Positions 5,757 to 6,437 of a DNA stretch of 6,437 bases are shown piece after piece. The position numbers were made by a program, and so were the translations under genes. The stretch is taken from assembly GCF_046156265.1 (NCBI RefSeq), contig NZ_JAWDIR010000027.1:1-6437 (forward strand), given 5' to 3'. The DNA is from CAMDHY01 sp046156265 (lineage in GTDB: Bacteria; Pseudomonadota; Alphaproteobacteria; Rhizobiales; Segnochrobactraceae). A model generated the notes under the pieces. It was not told the origin of the DNA and made no database searches. It saw only the letters and a program-made list of their open reading frames with translations. The stretch's first letter is position 1. Every line of letters starts with the position of its first letter.

Positions 5757-6250
5757 TTAGCTCATGGGCGGCCCGGAGCTGGGCGGGGTTGCGCAGGCGG
5801 GCACGCGCTTGGCACCACAGCCTCTGGGTGCCGGCGGCCGGTAGCCGAGCAAGGAGTGAGGGCGGACGGTGTTGTAGTGCCGCCGCCAGCCCTCGATGAC
5901 CAGCCGGGCTTCGTCCAGGCTGTAGAAGATCTCGCCGTTGAAAAGCTCGTCTCGGAGCTTCGCGTTGAAGCTCTCGCATTAGCCGTTCTACCAGGGGCTG
6001 CCCGGCGTGATGTAGGCTGTTCGGGCGCCGACGGCTGCGATCCACGCCTGCACCGCCCTAGCGATGAACTCTGGGCCGTTGTCGGAGCGGACGTGACTGG
6101 GCACACCGCGCAGGATGAGAGGTCGGAGAGCACGTCGATGACGTCGCTCCCCGTCAACTTCCGGTCGACCCGGATCGCCGGGCACTCGCGCGTAAACTCG
6201 TCGACGACGTTCAGCATCCGGAACTTCCGCCCGTTGTGGGTGCAAGGGAC
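5757..6250 (-). pseudogene. IS3-family (IS407-like) orfB pseudogene: truncated, one frameshift, two nonsense codons
   Basis: C-terminal part of an IS3 OrfB, read right to left. It opens at about 6241 with THNGRKFRMLNVVDEFTREC and runs to TGSDVIDVLSDL. A one-base deletion near 6115-6121 then moves the frame to ILRGVPSHVRSDNGPEF and onward to AYITPGSPW. Two in-frame stops follow: TAG (5988-5990), where the family has Glu of SPWENGY, and TAA (5979-5981), where it has Tyr. The frame then continues CESFNAKLRDELFNGEIFYS and RHYNTVRPHSLLGYRPPAP to the natural stop at 5757-5759. The second Asp (SDNG) and the catalytic Glu (CESF) remain; the N-terminus with the first Asp is gone. It is cut on the right by the IS21 element. 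The product cannot be functional. Confidence 0.9.
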
Positions 6251-6363
6251 TGTCAGGATTTCCGTGTGCTGGCGGCGGGTTGTGTTGATAGCCGCGCAAT
6301 AAGGACCCTGTTTTCGGGGTGATCGGCGTCCAAAAGGTACCCCCATGGAACGTGGGTCCACAA

Positions 6364-6386
6364 AGCCTCCGGGTTGATCGGAGGCT
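6364..6386 (+). promoter_or_regulatory. Hairpin covering the istA ribosome-binding site
   Basis: AGCCTCC (6364-6370) and GGAGGCT (6380-6386) are perfect 7-bp inverse copies with a 9-base loop. The right arm contains GGAGG (6380-6384), the best Shine-Dalgarno match for the ATG at 6395, 10 bases downstream. In the mRNA the ribosome-binding site would be paired. Some transposase genes use this arrangement to limit translation from read-through transcripts. Confidence 0.6.
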
Positions 6387-6394
6387 GGTTCGGG

Positions 6395-6437
6395 ATGCTG
6401 GTGGTGGAGGCAATTGCGAAGGTCCGCCGGGCGCATT
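6395..6437 (+). CDS. istA: IS21-family transposase IstA, N-terminal 14 codons (runs off window)
   Basis: The frame reads MLVVEAIAKVRRAH to the window edge. This matches the usual opening of IS21-type IstA proteins, in which V-E-x-I-x-K-I/V-R-R-A-h precedes the first helix-turn-helix. IstA is the DDE transposase of IS21 elements and works with the ATPase helper IstB, whose gene would lie downstream outside the window. ATG at 6395 is chosen because GGAGG lies 10 bases upstream and the family match starts there. Only about 14 residues are visible, so integrity cannot be judged. Confidence 0.7.
   Translation, partial: MLVVEAIAKVRRAH

Larger units (their letters stand above)
6251..6437 (+). mobile_element. 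IS21-family insertion sequence, left end (partial)
   Basis: The left terminus of an IS21-type element probably begins with TGTCAGGATTTCCGTG at 6251, directly after the orfB remnant loses its reading frame; a start at TGTTGATAG (6283) is the alternative. It contains a typical long leader (GGGTGATCGGCGTCCAAAAGG) before istA. The element continues past the end of the window. The insertion truncated the minus-strand IS3 orfB. The boundary is inferred from where homology changes, since no right end or target duplication is visible. Confidence 0.7.

Noticed and set aside
1..6437. CRISPR arrays, tandem repeats, tRNA genes or origins
   Set aside because: No regularly spaced direct repeats, tRNA-like cloverleaf sequence or iteron cluster was seen on reading either strand.

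Overview
The window reads as a patch of insertion-sequence (IS) debris in a GC-rich bacterium. An alphaproteobacterium is the best guess (for example a Methylobacterium-, Rhizobiales- or Acetobacteraceae-like accessory region or plasmid). That guess rests on the style of the transposases and their GC-rich codon use, not on any taxonomic marker gene. No tRNA, rRNA, CRISPR array, replication gene or housekeeping gene is visible.

Layout, left to right. (1) An essentially complete IS5/IS1182-type DDE element at 1-1339 with imperfect terminal inverted repeats. (2) About 290 bp without a recognisable gene, ending in a 12-bp inverted repeat. (3) An AT-richer methyltransferase gene at 1635-2276 that resembles the DUF579/GXM (glucuronoxylan 4-O-methyltransferase, IRX15-like) family, best known from plant xylan synthesis. 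Its 3' end is cut by the next IS. (4) A full-length IS3-family (IS51-like) element at 2239-3556 with 27-bp terminal repeats and both orfA and orfB. The second catalytic Asp of OrfB is replaced by Asn, and there is no matching target duplication. (5) The C-terminal half of a frameshifted IS110-family transposase at 3557-4111, followed by its probable non-coding end. (6) A minus-strand remnant of an IS3-family (IS407-like) orfA. (7) A second AT-richer methyltransferase gene on the minus strand, 4680-5537, of the DUF1698/CmoB-like type. (8) A 40-codon N-terminal stub of an IS1595-type transposase. (9) A minus-strand IS3 orfB pseudogene with one frameshift and two in-frame stops. (10) The left end of an IS21-family element with the first codons of istA running off the window, preceded by a hairpin that covers the istA ribosome-binding site.

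The two methyltransferase genes are the only cargo. Both differ in base composition from the ISs around them, and both families are found in or near glycan biosynthesis. I infer that they are leftovers of a surface-polysaccharide or glycan-modification locus that IS insertion and deletion have broken up. They lie on opposite strands, about 2.4 kb apart, and no shared operon remains. I see no convincing new multi-gene system. The most notable items are the bacterial GXM-like protein with an IS-encoded C-terminus, the D-to-N transposase, and the hairpin over the istA ribosome-binding site.
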